Assembly (NCBI GenBank): GCA_002005505.1
Contig: KV908518.1
Span: 189,465-253,464, forward strand
DNA: 64,000 bases
Source: Botryococcus braunii
Lineage: Eukaryota > Chlorophyta > Trebouxiophyceae
Direction of reading: 5' to 3'
Shown in pieces: positions 22,101-34,129 of the stretch. Both the position numbers and the translations under genes were made by a program. The notes beneath the pieces were generated by a model. It did no database searches, was not told the DNA's origin, and saw nothing but the letters and a program-made list of their open reading frames with translations. Numbering within the stretch: the first letter of the stretch is position 1; each line of letters opens with the position of its first letter.

Positions 22101-22867
22101 GATCATTTGTGTTTTGACCCTTGAACATTTGGTCACTATTTTGTGCCGTGCTTCTACCCAGGGTTTGAGGGGAGGCATTTGGATGCGCTTGTTATCGACG
22201 CTTGAGCTCTCTACTTTGTTAAATGAGTACAATGGTAGAACTCAGGAGTTTAAGTTCCGTGCAATTTGCTGCATGATATGTATGTTGTTTGGAGGTACTG
22301 GATTGTACCTGAACATTAAATAGCAGATTGAAAGTAGAAGTGTTGGTTGGGGACGGATGATTTGTAGTCCCGCACTTCTGGATATTCAAGTTTTGTGAAC
22401 TGAGGTGAGGCTATTGTGCCTGTGCTCTGGGCATATTACGTTTGTCGCGTAGTCCAAGCTGAGGATACACCATACTAGTCATGAATGAAGGCCCTCATGA
22501 GGCCCTGATCAGGTGTGAATGAACCAACTTTGGTGAGTTTAGTGTTTCACTCGGTCTGGATTTAAGGAGTGTTGTTGTCTGAGTTCAGAAGTTGTTCGGT
22601 CGATGGGCCATTAAGGACTCGGGACAATTGATGTTTTGAATGGTTGAGGAATTATTGAGTGAAAAAAAATATATAAGTACTGATTGGCGCTTCACGTTAA
22701 AGTGTTGGTCGTGTTGGTAGTGGGTAACGGTAACGGTAAGAGTGGTGGTGCCCTTCATTGAAGAGAAAGAGGGACAGCACGTTCCACGTGCATTAGTGGT
22801 GGTCACCACGATAGGCCTTGAGTTTAGAAACTACTGCTGTTAGTGCGTGTGTTTTTTGGAATTCACA
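19118..22867 (+). other. Non-coding interior of element J
   Basis: About 3.7 kb without a recognisable gene. Short open frames (for example 20579-20851, 21538-21738, 22081-22323) show no known motif. It contains a poly-G run near 20026-20038 and a perfect 12-bp hairpin at 21439-21468. It may be decayed gag-pol or captured DNA. Confidence 0.55.
21439..21468. repeat. Perfect 12-bp hairpin
   Basis: CCCTACCTCAAT and ATTGAGGTAGGG enclose a 6-nt loop (21451-21456). It lies in the interior of element J. Function unknown. Confidence 0.75.
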
Positions 22868-23204
22868 ACTGGGCTGAGTATGCTGTCCTGGGAAGCAAAG
22901 GAATGGGGAAGCAAACCCTGGAGGGGTGGGTTGATTCTGATTTTGCGGGAGACATGGACACAAGAAAATCCACGTTGGGATTTGTGTTCATGTTAAATGG
23001 AGGAGCAGCTTTTTGGTGAAGCAAGTAACAGCAGTTGGTTGGGACATCGACGGTCGAAACCCAGTACATTGCTGCGAATCATGCATTGTCGAAATATACC
23101 AAGCACATAAGTGTGTGCTATCATCAGGCTTGGGAGAAAGTAGTATGGGGTCAAATATTGCCGGAATATGTGAAAACTGACGAGAATGTGGCAGATCTGT
23201 TAAA
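22868..23204 (+). pseudogene. RNase H remnant of element J pol
   Basis: Plus-strand remnant of the copia RNase H. Motifs: GWVDSDFAGDMDTRKSTLGF, then an in-frame TGA after GGAAFW, then STVETQYIAA, then SKYTKHISVCYH and KTDENVADLL. A stretch of about 40 residues between STVETQYIAA and SKYTKHI is missing, including the usual DN motif. Where LTKPL would be expected, an AAT microsatellite takes over. The orientation shows that J is a plus-strand element. Confidence 0.8.
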
Positions 23205-23393
<189 letters not shown>

Positions 23394-23552
23394 CAACTGA
23401 ACAGTCCATTCTTTCTGAAGCATAGGGATACCTTGAAGAAGGGCATGGTGTAACGGTTAAGAGACAGAGAGTAGTGGGTGGATGTCAGGTTTGGAACTTA
23501 CAATGTGAACAGAGATTATTACACGCAAGCAAGTGCCTAAAAGGGGAAGTAT

Positions 23553-25001
23553 TGTTGTGTTTGAGAGAGGATAAGGTACGTATCCGGATGTACAGGATCA
23601 CGTATGTACGTGAGTACGTCTGCTCTCTCAAGTACACTTTGTGGTTTTAGGCACGTCACGACAAGCTTGAACAAACATTAGATGTGCTTTAGAAAACGCA
23701 TGCACCAGGACACAAAAGTTGCTGTTATATAACACTCCTAATGCATATATGTATTAGAAGACCTGGAGAGAGTGCCCTCCATGGGAGGTAGAGGTTCATA
23801 GCCCATCATGCAAGTACAGGTCTCAGTCAATGAAGTTCAAGGAACTATGATAGAGATCCTATCGAGCGTGTACACGTGTAGGACAGGTGTACAGATATAG
23901 CATAAGTCCGTACTTCGTGGGTGTGACAAGTGTACCTCACACAGTTAGGGTGTGGTGATAAAGTACACCTTTCTGCGGTGACCTGTGATTGTGTGTAACG
24001 CGCGATCAAGCTAGGAGGGGCAGATCGGCAGTTCGTTCCTCAGACAGTTGGAGCTTTCTATCGAAGTTGCCTGGAGTCCTATTCAGTGGGAATCGCTGAA
24101 AGACCTGTCTGAGACCTGCCGGAGTATTGCTCTCACTGATATCATGCTATGCTTGTGCATGTGGGCTGCGTGAGAGAATATCGGTAAGGCCCGGTTAGAG
24201 CATCGGTTGCGTTTAGTAAATGATAGTTCATAAGTGTTAATGAGTGCCATTTAGTTGAAAAGACTGAATAACATTCAGTACTGTGCAGGAGGTTGTTGTT
24301 TTCTGTCTGTTGAGACAGTGCGAGCTGCATAAGTGTAGTATGTACACGGGTGGGCAGCGGTAAGAACACCTCCGGATAAAAACTTGTACATTGATGGAAG
24401 CCATTGTGTTGTTTAGTTACTGGTGTAAGTATGATACTGATAGAGAGCAATGTACGTGACTCGTACAGGTGGTCAGTTGCGAGGATGGCGTCGTAACTGA
24501 TGTGAGTGCTTGAGTAAGTGACAGATACTTACGATTGCGAACAGGTAATAAACAACACCATGTAAAAGAAGACAGTTGGAGCTTTCTATCGAAGTTGCCT
24601 GGAGTCCTATTCAGTGGGAATCGCTGAAGGACCTGTCTGAGACCTGCCGGAGTATTGCTCTCACTGATATCATGCTATGCTTGTGCATGTGGGCTGCGTG
24701 AGAGAATATCGGAGGTTGTTGTTTTCTGTCTGTTGAGACAGTGCGAGCTGCATAAGTGTAGTATGTACACGGGTGGGCAGCGGTGGTCAGTTGCGAGGAT
24801 GGCGTCGTAAGTGATGTGAGTGCTTGAGTAAGTGACAGATACTTACGATTGCGAACAGGTGGCATAGATACACCTGGAAACACAAGTGGTTACTGGATTG
24901 TAACCAAGAGTTCAGTGATTGAGTGAATCACTGGGATACAGAACGTTCCGTGGACGGAACTGGCGTGCGACGTTTCCTCTATTCTGCTCTTCTACACAAC
25001 A
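23553..25001 (+). repeat. 3' LTR of element J
   Basis: 1449 bp partner of 17648-19098. The intron-bearing segment starts at 24044 (introns from 24184 and 24360), and the intronless copy starts at 24572. It is followed by CGAAG, the target duplication. Confidence 0.95.
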
Positions 25002-25006
25002 CGAAG

Positions 25007-26636
25007 TCCTTGGACATGGGGGTATCAACCACACGCCCATCATCAGCAACCCCAAACTTTTCCACAAGAGCATCAATCTTGGGAGTGCAACTCATGGAAA
25101 TAGTGCTCTGAACTCTATTGCGTAGGACCTGACACCCCAGGAAATCATTCACCTCTCCCAACTCATGGATGGTGAAGTCCTTCTTCAACAACTCTTTCCC
25201 CCACTCAATCTCTGCAACCAATCTGGCAACTATGAGAAGATCATCAACATAAACAAGAATAAAGGACAGGTTGCCATCAGGTGCCCTCCTGATGTATACA
25301 CCCGCATCACTCTTGCACACACTATACCCCATCACGCTCAACTTGTCGGTCAAGGTCTTGTGCCAAGCCCGTGGGGCTTGTTTTAGACCGTATAGTGCCT
25401 TCCTGAGCTTGCACACAACCCTCGTGTTGCCATTCTCAAATCCTGGTGGTTGGGTCACATAGACCTCTTCCTCCAACTCTCCATTGAGAAAAGCCGTCTT
25501 GATATCCACTTGGTGGATCTCAAGATTCTGTGTGGCAGCCACTGGCAGCACAGCCCTCCTTGCCCCATAGCTGCTGGTGGGTGCAAATACCTCCCCAACA
25601 TCTATCCCAGGGATCTGTCTACACCCTTGGGCAACTAACCTCGCTTTAAAGCGAGTAACATTCCCATGTGCATCAATTTTAGTGGAGAATATCCAATGGA
25701 CAGGAATAACTTTTTGTCCATGTGGTCTGTCCACATACTCTAGAACCTCATGGGTATCAAGGGAATCCATCTCTTCCCTCATTGCTTGTTGCCAAAAATC
25801 CCACTGAGGGGAGCATTGGGCTTCCCTCAGGTTAGATGGCACGTGAACCTTTCCCAGCTTGACATAAGGTACATTTTGTACCTTATGCTGAGACTCTGCA
25901 GTACTGTCAGCACTCCTGGGACTGTTGTCTTTTGTATTCCTCTGATCCTGGTTCCCAGAATAAGGTACATTTTGTACCTTATGTTGAGATCCTGCAGTAC
26001 AGCCAGAACTGCCAGAGCCCTCCCCAACTCTCTCTCTTGAACTGCCAGACTCATGCGCTCCACCATTACAATCTCTCACCTTTCTCAATGCAGGTGGAAG
26101 CATCAGCTCTCTCTCTCTCCTGGACTCACACCTAGGTACACTACTCTGACTTTCCTGAGCTGCGCCTACTGTGTCAGGCTGCACCCCATAAGCATGACTG
26201 GTTCCCAGCTCAACTTGGCTACGTGCTTCCCCTGCTGCTGGCACTTCTAGCCCACTACTCTTCTTGCTAACATCTTCTCCAAGCATAGCCTCCCCTGTCT
26301 CAACCTGCCTCTGCAAATCAGGGAGACCTACCGAGGGTGGCTCACTCACAAGTACCTGGCCTGAGCCAGGGTCATGCATGGGGACCCCTACTGAGTCCCT
26401 CCTAGCCTGGCGCTGTTCATAACGCTGATCCCTTGTGAGGGTGGTTCCTGGGGGAAGTCTATGTTGAGACTTCCCCTGGAACCTGACCCCCTCCTGCATC
26501 TTCTGCAGTTTGTCCAGCTGCGAGTGCGCTTCAGCACCCCCCGAGCTAAATTTTGAAGATGGCCCAGCACTGACCATGACTGCTGTGAGGTCTCTGAAGT
26601 GGCAGGGGAACCATCCTGGCTGCTGGGGGCTCCAGC
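25007..26636 (-). pseudogene. Reverse transcriptase part of element I pol
   Basis: Copia reverse transcriptase on the minus strand, open for most of its length (to 26577). A long Ser/Gln/Gly-rich linker comes first. The RT follows with motifs HWIFSTKIDAHG, RFKARLVAQG, VDIKTAFLNGELEEEVY, LYGLKQAPRAW, and the catalytic YVDDLL, then LGEVNDFLGCQV. It was one gene with 16909-17642 before J inserted and with 34130-35049 before C inserted. It is not functional in this state. Confidence 0.9.
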
Positions 26637-26641
26637 CACAG

Positions 26642-27119
26642 TGTAATAACTCAGCGGAATTTATAAGGAAGTAAGGCAGGAGGGGAGCAAGGAACGAGGC
26701 GCGACACGAGGTCCGTCACTTGGGGCAAGCAAGCGTTTACAAGAACCACCCCACCACACAGCTTACCCTTGTGGTTTCTCCAGTTCCGTCCTCTCGTGTT
26801 AATCTACTCGGCACGCGGGTTCCTAGCCAAGGGACGCCTATGATTCGGACTCGGCCCATGTACGACTTATGTCCCTCTATCCTTCGTGAGAGCCCTAGAT
26901 CGTCCACTCGCTGGCGTGCTAACGGTGACAACTATTGTCATCAAACACACGCAATGACGGAGTGCCAACTATGCATGGCGTAAGCAACCATCACCGACGG
27001 AAGGTGCTACTCTCGTTCGAGCGGCTAACCACGTGGCTCCCACGGGCGTGCAGTATGGCGCCAAAGGGCGTCTCCCGCAAATGTCCCGAAATGCTCGGAA
27101 ATCCTCGCATTCCGTTACA
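26642..27119 (-). repeat. 3' LTR of element C
   Basis: Plus-strand ends TGTAATAACTC...CCGTTACA. A polypurine tract (minus-strand AAGGGGGGGATAA, 27120-27132) lies against it. It differs from the 5' LTR by A/T and C/T changes in its first third. Confidence 0.95.
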
Positions 27120-27132
27120 TTATCCCCCCCTT

Positions 27133-28158
27133 AGTCCTTTGCATGTCCTCATGCAAACCCACTCGAGGATTTTACTGAGAAGAACAACCAGAGAAACCGG
27201 TAAACTGGACGGCCCAAACCTCCAACTGCCGTCTGACCCCTGCCGAATTGGTGGTTCATGGGGTCCCCACTTCCAATGTATAATATCTCCAAGTAAACAC
27301 TTCCTTGCCATTTATTTATTTTTTATGGCTTTTCTAGTACACTAGGTAGACTTGCGTCTAATCTTATTCGAAGAACAAACATGAAGAAATAAACGTTCAA
27401 ACATGAAAAACAAGTGTCCCATATCCCAAGTCCAAGAGAACATAAAAATCTAATCCAAAAACATACAACACAAAAGAATAATTAAAGTGCTTAAGTCCAA
27501 AAAGTAGGGAACTTCCATGGAGAAGTTCCATGCTCCCAATGAGTCCCGTTCCCGTAATGGATGATCCCAAGTCAACATACTGTACAAATCCGCATAAGGT
27601 ACATATTCCAGTTCATGCCGAACGACTCGGGTTGCGTTGGCTCTGAACCATGATCCAAAAGGAACAAACAAACAAACAAAGAAACAAACAAACAAAGTCC
27701 AACGTTCCCAAAAGTCCCAACAACACAAACTTTCAAGGTCCAAGATTTCAAGAGAGTCCAAGTCCCCCTATTGACATAGACAGTCCGAGACCTGCCAGTC
27801 ACATAGAAGAATCCCCAATCCCTCTCCAATTTCCAAGTCCCTTCTAGTCACATAGTCCACCAATCACCAGAAAAGTGCCCAGGATCCACAACTGATTGCT
27901 TGTGCTAGCAGGTGTACTCCCCCCCCACCTATCCAAAGCGTGCAGACTCCGGGCTGCAACATGCCATGGTGTGTGACATCTGTCCACCCACACCGGAGTG
28001 GGCGACCCACTCCCAATCCCATCCCGAGGGGGTGCACACATTTGCAATCCTACCACCGGCTTGTCTGTGCAGATCCTTGCGTACCCGACAAGGACTCCCT
28101 CCTAAAGAGAGCAAAGACAAGGTAACCGACCGGAGGAGCGGGCAGCAGGGGAAAGGCC
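27133..28158 (-). other. Non-coding 3' region of element C
   Basis: About 1 kb between the pol stop and the polypurine tract. It has A-rich stretches, including AAACAAAC repeats near 27660-27695. No gene is supported. Confidence 0.75.
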
Positions 28159-31100
28159 TCAAACGGCCGTCTCGCCCCACTTGGGCGGGCCCAACTCCTG
28201 GTGACGGTGGTAGGCGTTGATGGTGTCCTTTGCGTGGTCGAACATGTCCAAGGGCTCCCAGTCGTCTCCGACGTCGTAACCTGACCACAGTACCCAGTAC
28301 TGGTAGGCTGGGGTACCGTCCGGGAAGTGGAGGGCCCGGTTCCCCTTCATCAAGGGACGGTGACCGAGGATGCCGTCCACGACGTACTCGGCATTCTCCG
28401 TGCCGTCATCGCCCTTGACCATGCGTGGTCCCGGCTGGTATTTGTAAATGCTGAGGCGGTCTGGGTTACGTGGCCCCTTGTAGAGGTCCACATATTCCAC
28501 GTTTATGCGTGGGTGAAACTTCAGGGCGGCGGGGACGTCCAGCTCAACAGAGTTGGGATGGACGGCAGTGACCCGGAAGGGTCCTATCCGGCGCCTGGCA
28601 AGCTTTATGTACTTCTGCGACGTCAGGGCGGCTGGGAACTTCGTCCGAAGGAGAACAAGGTCCCCCTTTTTATAGATCACAGCCCGGCGGTGGCGGTTCG
28701 CATGGGCCGCCTGCCGCTCCTGAGCTGCAGCCAAAAACTTCCGTGCAAGAGTAAGGGAGTCTTGCATCTTCCGGAGGAAAAGATCTGCCCGATCTGCTTT
28801 CCCCCCCTCCATGTGTCCCATAGCAAATGGAATGTTTGGATCCTGTCCATATGTCAAGCGGAACGGTGTGGTGTTGATCGAGAGTTGCCATGTATTGTTA
28901 TAGGCAAACTCTGCAACAGCCAGATGGTTTTCCCATTCTTTAGGCTTATCCCAAACATAATGTTTGAGATAGTCCTCAAGAATCCTGTTAACCCGTTCCG
29001 TTTGTCCGTCAGATTGTGGGTGATAGGCTGTAGACCGTGCAGGTTTGCAGCCTGTTAAATTTAGGAGTATATCCATAAATTTACTCACAAACTTAGGATC
29101 CCTATCCGACACAAGTTCCTCTGGAAATCCGTGGTATCTCCAGACTTTATCCCTTAGCAAAACTGCTACATCATATGAGTCAGCTTTTGTGGTGGTGGGC
29201 ACAAAGTGAGCACACTTACTTAACCGGTCCACCACAACCCATATGGCATCATTCCCGTTTGCACTCCGTGGCAACCCCGTTATGAAATCCATGGAAATGC
29301 TTTGCCATTTCCTAGTCGGGATTTGCAAGGGGTGAAGGAGGCCTGCGGGCAACTTGTTTGAAGCTTTGACCCTTTGACAAGAATCACAGTAGGCAACATA
29401 TTCCCGCACGTCCTCTGTCATGCCCGGCCACCACCATTCCCGTTTCACCAGTTCATACATCTTGGCAAAACCAGGGTGTCCCACATACAAAGGTTCATGC
29501 AATGCCTTGAGTATATCTTGTCTTAGGTTTCTCCCCAGGACTCCTTCCCCATCCTTCACCTCATAATGCCCTGGGACATACTTTCGTCCCTCCTTCCCAT
29601 ATTCCCATATCCCATTCCTGAAATGCACCTTCCTTCTGTTCGACCTCTTTCCCAACCACTCATCATCCATGTAAGCCCTCTTTACTAACTCTAGGAAGGG
29701 TTCACACGTGTCAAGCTGCTGGGTGACTCCGCTCGGGCGGGCCCTCCCGCCGGAGTCCATTGCGACCCGGGGCTTGACACTCCTGAGCTCGGGCTCCGCT
29801 GGCTCGACGTTGCGTCGGAGCTGCCTGGCCGCGAGGATTGGGACCCTGGACAAGGCATCTGCGACGTTAGTCTTGCCTGGCTCCCAAACCCAGAGTATGT
29901 CAAACTCCTGCAATCGCTCAGCCCACCTAGCTCTTCTCGGGCTAAGTCCTGCCTGTTGTTGCAAAAAGGTATTACACTTATGGTCAGTGGTTACAGTGAC
30001 TGGTTTTCCTAACACATAACATCTCCATTCCTGTAGAGCATACACTACAGCCAGCAATTCCCTTTCCGTAGCAGAATAGTTACGCTCTGCACTATTCAAA
30101 TTTTTGCTATAGTATGCTACTACTTTCCCATCCTGCATGAGAACTGCTCCCACCCCAAAATCACTTGCATCACATGTCACTTGGAATGGTTTCCGAAGAT
30201 CAGGTAGTGATAAGATAGGGGCCTCTACCAAAGCAGTCTTCAATGCTGAAAAAGATTCCTCCTGTTCCAATTCCCATTCCCATGCCCTCTTGCTGCTTGA
30301 CAACTTTGTCAAGGGAGCAGCGATGGCACTAAAGTCCCTGATAAACTTCCTGAAGTAGTTTGCAAGGCCCAGAAACCTACGGACATCCGTGGTGTTTTTG
30401 GGTACGGGCCATTCCTTGACTACTTCCACCTTTTGTGGGTCCACCTTTAATCCATCCCTTCCAATGATATGCCCCAAGTATCGAAGTTCAGAACGCATGA
30501 ACTCACACTTGGGTAGCTTGGCAAAGAGTTGCTTCTCTCGCAAGCGAGCGAAGACTTTTTCCAAATGGACATAATGCATGTTTTCATCCTTGCTGAAAAT
30601 GAGCACATCATCCAAATAGACAACGACAAATCCCTCCCGAATGAAATCATGGAAGATTTCATTCATCAGCCGCTGAAAAGTGGCCGGAGCATTCGTTAAA
30701 CCAAAGGGGAGCACCAGAAACTCGTACAACCCGAATGGTGTTCTAAATGCTGTCTTTGGGATATCTTCTTCTTTAAGCCGGACCTGATGGTATCCGCTCA
30801 ATAAGTCCAGGCTTGAGAAGACCTTTGCTCCTTTGAGCCTATCAAGCAAATCATCAATCCGGGGCAAGGGGTACCTATCCGGAATGGTAATCTGGTTGAC
30901 AGCTCTATAATCAATTACCATCCTATAAGTTTCTTCCTTCTTTTTAACAAAAAGAACAGGAGATGCATAAGGTGAGTGACTGGGCCGGATGTGCCCTAAT
31001 GCGAGAAGCTCATCCACTGTTTTAGTACACTCTTCCATTTCTAGAGAAGATAAACGATAAGCAGGCTTATTAGGAGGTACAGAGCCAGGTTGTATCCTGA

Positions 31101-32265
31101 TGGTGTGATACACCTGTCTGTGCGGTGGCAATCCTGGCAAACCTTGAGGAAACAAATCACTGTACTCCCTAAGGAGCACCCCCAATTGTTCCGGTTTGCC
31201 CTTCAACACCTCCTCCAATCCCAAGGATCCCGTGAGCTTACCCGACGACGACGTTTGTTCCTCCTCCTCCTCCTCTATTATTCCCTCTTCCTCCCCCTCC
31301 ACTGGGGGGTCCGAGAATAATTCCGGGACCGGCCCGCCCTGGGTACCCGGTCCCGTGGAGTTGGTTGAGGAGATGTGAAATTCGTCGTCGGAGGGATCGA
31401 GCCCGTTTTCCTCCAGGGATGACTCCTGCTCATCCCATGCATACTCTTCAGGTCTCATGACAACATTCAACAGACAAAGTCTCCATTGATCTACTTTGTT
31501 CTTCCCCTTCCTCACTATGTTCATACCCCATTGCAACGTGCAGGGTAAGACTTTCCTGTGAGGGTCCAACGTTACCCACTTCCCTTGATGTTTTATTTGT
31601 GCCTTTCCAACCCCAACACTGACTGTGGCCTCCCTTAGAGACATCCAGTCTTGTCCCAGAATGAGGTCCACCCCCTCCATAATAAAATCACATACAAAGA
31701 AAGTATGGCGGGTGACTACCGAAGGGGTGAACCTAACACTAAGGTCAACCTTCCCCTTGGTTTCAGACAAGGATCCATCTGCAAGGACTACTGTTGTTGC
31801 TTCCTTGTGATACCTAAGCCCTTGTAGTACTTTGCCTCGGACAAAAGAATGGGTAGCCCCAGTGTCCATGAGTGCACGAAACTCCATGCCTCGAACAGTA
31901 ACGGCAAAAGTCAGGTTGAGTGGTGAGAGATTTCCCACATGCCCTACATGACAAGATGGTTGTGGCATGACACATGCAAGCACAAATGAAAAAGGAAATA
32001 TTCCTGCCTTGCCCGAGAACATGAATTGTTCTCCCCTACATCCCCGAGCAAGAACTTTTAGTTTGGCCTTTGTCCTGTACTCTAAGAAAAACCTCCTGCT
32101 TTTCCAGACTTTTTGGCTAATAACAAAGCAGGCACCAAGGCTGGGATCATGTTTTCTCTTTACAAAGAAATCATGCAAGCAAGCCTCTGCACAATTTTTC
32201 TTAGGTACTACCAACTCAAAGGGTTCAGAGAGTGAAGACAAATAGGCCAAACAATGGGGATCCAT
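28159..32265 (-). CDS. Pol polyprotein of element C
   Basis: Single frame of 1368 codons, ATG at 32265. Protease with DTGATHSFV near residue 137; acidic linker (EEEEEEQ) around residues 320-340; reverse transcriptase with YLDDVLIFS; RNase H (CDASDFG, ATERELLAV); integrase zinc finger (HEPLYVGH ... CDSC) and DDE core (SMDFITG, SDRDPKF, QTERVNR); GPF motif; C-terminal chromodomain (YQYWVLWSGYDVGDDWEP). It makes the cDNA in the particle, and integrase inserts it in the nucleus, with the chromodomain probably steering to marked chromatin. It starts 12 nt after the Gag stop and, unlike in A, in the same frame, so readthrough would also give a fusion. Confidence 0.95.
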   Translation of the reverse strand: MDPHCLAYLSSLSEPFELVVPKKNCAEACLHDFFVKRKHDPSLGACFVISQKVWKSRRFFLEYRTKAKLKVLARGCRGEQFMFSGKAGIFPFSFVLACVMPQPSCHVGHVGNLSPLNLTFAVTVRGMEFRALMDTGATHSFVRGKVLQGLRYHKEATTVVLADGSLSETKGKVDLSVRFTPSVVTRHTFFVCDFIMEGVDLILGQDWMSLREATVSVGVGKAQIKHQGKWVTLDPHRKVLPCTLQWGMNIVRKGKNKVDQWRLCLLNVVMRPEEYAWDEQESSLEENGLDPSDDEFHISSTNSTGPGTQGGPVPELFSDPPVEGEEEGIIEEEEEEQTSSSGKLTGSLGLEEVLKGKPEQLGVLLREYSDLFPQGLPGLPPHRQVYHTIRIQPGSVPPNKPAYRLSSLEMEECTKTVDELLALGHIRPSHSPYASPVLFVKKKEETYRMVIDYRAVNQITIPDRYPLPRIDDLLDRLKGAKVFSSLDLLSGYHQVRLKEEDIPKTAFRTPFGLYEFLVLPFGLTNAPATFQRLMNEIFHDFIREGFVVVYLDDVLIFSKDENMHYVHLEKVFARLREKQLFAKLPKCEFMRSELRYLGHIIGRDGLKVDPQKVEVVKEWPVPKNTTDVRRFLGLANYFRKFIRDFSAIAAPLTKLSSSKRAWEWELEQEESFSALKTALVEAPILSLPDLRKPFQVTCDASDFGVGAVLMQDGKVVAYYSKNLNSAERNYSATERELLAVVYALQEWRCYVLGKPVTVTTDHKCNTFLQQQAGLSPRRARWAERLQEFDILWVWEPGKTNVADALSRVPILAARQLRRNVEPAEPELRSVKPRVAMDSGGRARPSGVTQQLDTCEPFLELVKRAYMDDEWLGKRSNRRKVHFRNGIWEYGKEGRKYVPGHYEVKDGEGVLGRNLRQDILKALHEPLYVGHPGFAKMYELVKREWWWPGMTEDVREYVAYCDSCQRVKASNKLPAGLLHPLQIPTRKWQSISMDFITGLPRSANGNDAIWVVVDRLSKCAHFVPTTTKADSYDVAVLLRDKVWRYHGFPEELVSDRDPKFVSKFMDILLNLTGCKPARSTAYHPQSDGQTERVNRILEDYLKHYVWDKPKEWENHLAVAEFAYNNTWQLSINTTPFRLTYGQDPNIPFAMGHMEGGKADRADLFLRKMQDSLTLARKFLAAAQERQAAHANRHRRAVIYKKGDLVLLRTKFPAALTSQKYIKLARRRIGPFRVTAVHPNSVELDVPAALKFHPRINVEYVDLYKGPRNPDRLSIYKYQPGPRMVKGDDGTENAEYVVDGILGHRPLMKGNRALHFPDGTPAYQYWVLWSGYDVGDDWEPLDMFDHAKDTINAYHRHQELGPPKWGETAV

Positions 32266-32277
32266 GACCCTTGCGAG

Positions 32278-33540
32278 TCAAGTTTTGGGTTTCCCCTTCC
32301 CTTTCCCCTTCCACTTCCCTCTTCCCTTTCCTTTCCCTTGCCAATTACCTTGCCCTCCTTGAGGTGGTGGAAGCCCTCCTTGCACTGGTGCCACCACTGG
32401 TGGGGCCTGTGGTGCAGAGGGAAAGTAACCCGGTTGAAAGACTGGTGGTTGGAACCCTCCCGCTTTAGCTTTAGCAGCCAACCACTCCCTTTTCAACTGA
32501 CATTGCCATGCTTCATGGCCCAACTGTTTGCAAAAGTAACACTCCCTATTAGCGGGGATGACCTTCCGAGAGTCCAACTTTCCCTTCCCTGGTGCACCAG
32601 GGGGTCCTCCAACAGCTCCCCAGAAGGGTGGTGACCCTTGAACTTCCTCTGGGATATGAGCTGCACCAAGATTGGTGTGGAAGTTTGATAGTGTCCTCCT
32701 CTTGGGGGGACCTCCCTGTGCATCCCCATGGGCACTCTTGAAACCACCTTCATACTTGACCACAAAGGAGCACAAGTCATCCAGGTCTGTGAAGGGTTTC
32801 CCTGTCCCGGGGTTGATGGTACTGGCCAATCTTAACTGCACATTAAGACCCTTCATGAATAAGTGCAACTTATCCTGCTCTACCATTTCATATTCCACCT
32901 CAATATCCGAAAGCAAAGCAACAAATCTTTCAATGTACCTCTCCACACTTTCATTCCCTTGGTATACTTTGTCAAGCTTTTGTCTTGCTATTGCTACTGT
33001 GTCAGTGGCATCATATCTTTTGGACATAAAAGCTTTAAAGTCTTCCCACTTTATGGCATCTTCCTCTCCTCCCTCTTTTTCCCACTTACGCACAAAAGCA
33101 TCCCACACTTTAAGAGGTCTTTCTTCCAAGTGTTGAACTGCCAAAGCAACCCACTTAGCATCAGGCACGTTTGTGAGTTTAGTATATGATGCCAACTTCC
33201 GTGCAAAAAACATAAAACTTCCACGTTTTCCGTTAAAGAGAGAAGGAGGGGCAGCACGCACTTGCACCGGTTTTTGGATCGGTGCTTGAGCCTCGGCCTG
33301 CCGAGCCTCCAACTTTTCTTGAACCAAAGCGTCAACGTATTGTTCAATATCTTCCTTTGACAAGGGGCGTTTCTTCCTTTTGCCTTCCGATCCCTCGGTT
33401 GTAGGGGCGATCGGGTTCATGGAATCGACGTCCTCCTCTAACAAATCCGTAACCTCGAAGCCTTCCCGCAAAGAACCTTCCAAAAGGCTTCGGTCGTCCT
33501 CAGAAAGGTTTTTAAACCTATCTGATGTCACCGAGCTCAT
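32278..33540 (-). CDS. Gag of element C
   Basis: 420 codons, ATG at 33540, TGA at 32278-32280. An acidic N-terminal region, then a capsid-like domain (GKRGSFMFFARKL, ERPLKVWDAF, ERYIERFVALL), then a CCHC zinc knuckle (CYFCKQLGHEAWQC) and a tail rich in Gly and Lys that should bind RNA. No stop or frameshift is seen. It serves as reference for the broken Gag of element A. Confidence 0.92.
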   Translation of the reverse strand: MSSVTSDRFKNLSEDDRSLLEGSLREGFEVTDLLEEDVDSMNPIAPTTEGSEGKRKKRPLSKEDIEQYVDALVQEKLEARQAEAQAPIQKPVQVRAAPPSLFNGKRGSFMFFARKLASYTKLTNVPDAKWVALAVQHLEERPLKVWDAFVRKWEKEGGEEDAIKWEDFKAFMSKRYDATDTVAIARQKLDKVYQGNESVERYIERFVALLSDIEVEYEMVEQDKLHLFMKGLNVQLRLASTINPGTGKPFTDLDDLCSFVVKYEGGFKSAHGDAQGGPPKRRTLSNFHTNLGAAHIPEEVQGSPPFWGAVGGPPGAPGKGKLDSRKVIPANRECYFCKQLGHEAWQCQLKREWLAAKAKAGGFQPPVFQPGYFPSAPQAPPVVAPVQGGLPPPQGGQGNWQGKGKGRGKWKGKGKGKPKT

Positions 33541-33632
33541 CTACGAGGGGCATCCCAAAGTTAGATCCTTGCATCGGCATCTGCCAACTTCCAACAACTT
33601 GATCGAAAACCCCAAAGGATTGATAACGGCTT

Positions 33633-33644
33633 TCGCCGATACCA
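33633..33644 (-). promoter_or_regulatory. Primer-binding site of element C
   Basis: Minus-strand TGGTATCGGCGA, 2 nt inside the 5' LTR; same core as the other gypsy elements. Confidence 0.85.
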
Positions 33645-33646
33645 AA

Positions 33647-34124
33647 TGTAATAACTCAGCGGAATTTATAAGGAAGTAAGGCAGGAGGGGAGCAAGGAAC
33701 GAGGCGCGACACGAGGTCCGTCACTTGGGGCAAGCAAGCGTTTACAAGAACCACCCCACCTCACAGCTTACCCTTGTGGTTTCTCCAGTTCTGTCCTCTC
33801 GTGTTAATCTACTCGGCACGCGGGTTCCTAGCCAAGGGACGCCTATGATTCGGACTCGGCCCATGTACGACTTATGTCCCTCTATCCTTCGTGAGAGCCC
33901 TAGATCGTCCACTCGCTGGCGTGCTAACGGTGACAACTATTGTCATCAAACACACGCAATGACGGAGTGCCAACTATGCATGGCGTAAGCAACCATCACC
34001 GACGGAAGGTGCTACTCTCGTTCGAGCGGCTAACCACGTGGCTCCCACGGGCGTGCAGTATGGCGCCAAAGGGCGTCTCCCGCAAATGTCCCGAAATGCT
34101 CGGAAATCCTCGCATTCCGTTACA
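33647..34124 (-). repeat. 5' LTR of element C
   Basis: 478 bp, TG...CA ends, nearly identical to 26642-27119, followed by CACAG. It lies between the integrase and reverse transcriptase coding parts of element I. Confidence 0.95.
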
Positions 34125-34129
34125 CACAG

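Larger units (their letters stand above)
26642..34124 (-). mobile_element. Element C: intact Ty3/gypsy chromovirus
   Basis: LTRs 26642-27119 and 33647-34124 (478 bp each) differ at only two positions that I can see. The target duplication is CACAG (26637-26641 and 34125-34129). Gag and Pol are both open and full length, with all catalytic motifs. It is inserted in the pol gene of element I between integrase and reverse transcriptase. C is the best candidate in the window for an element able to move by itself. Confidence 0.95.
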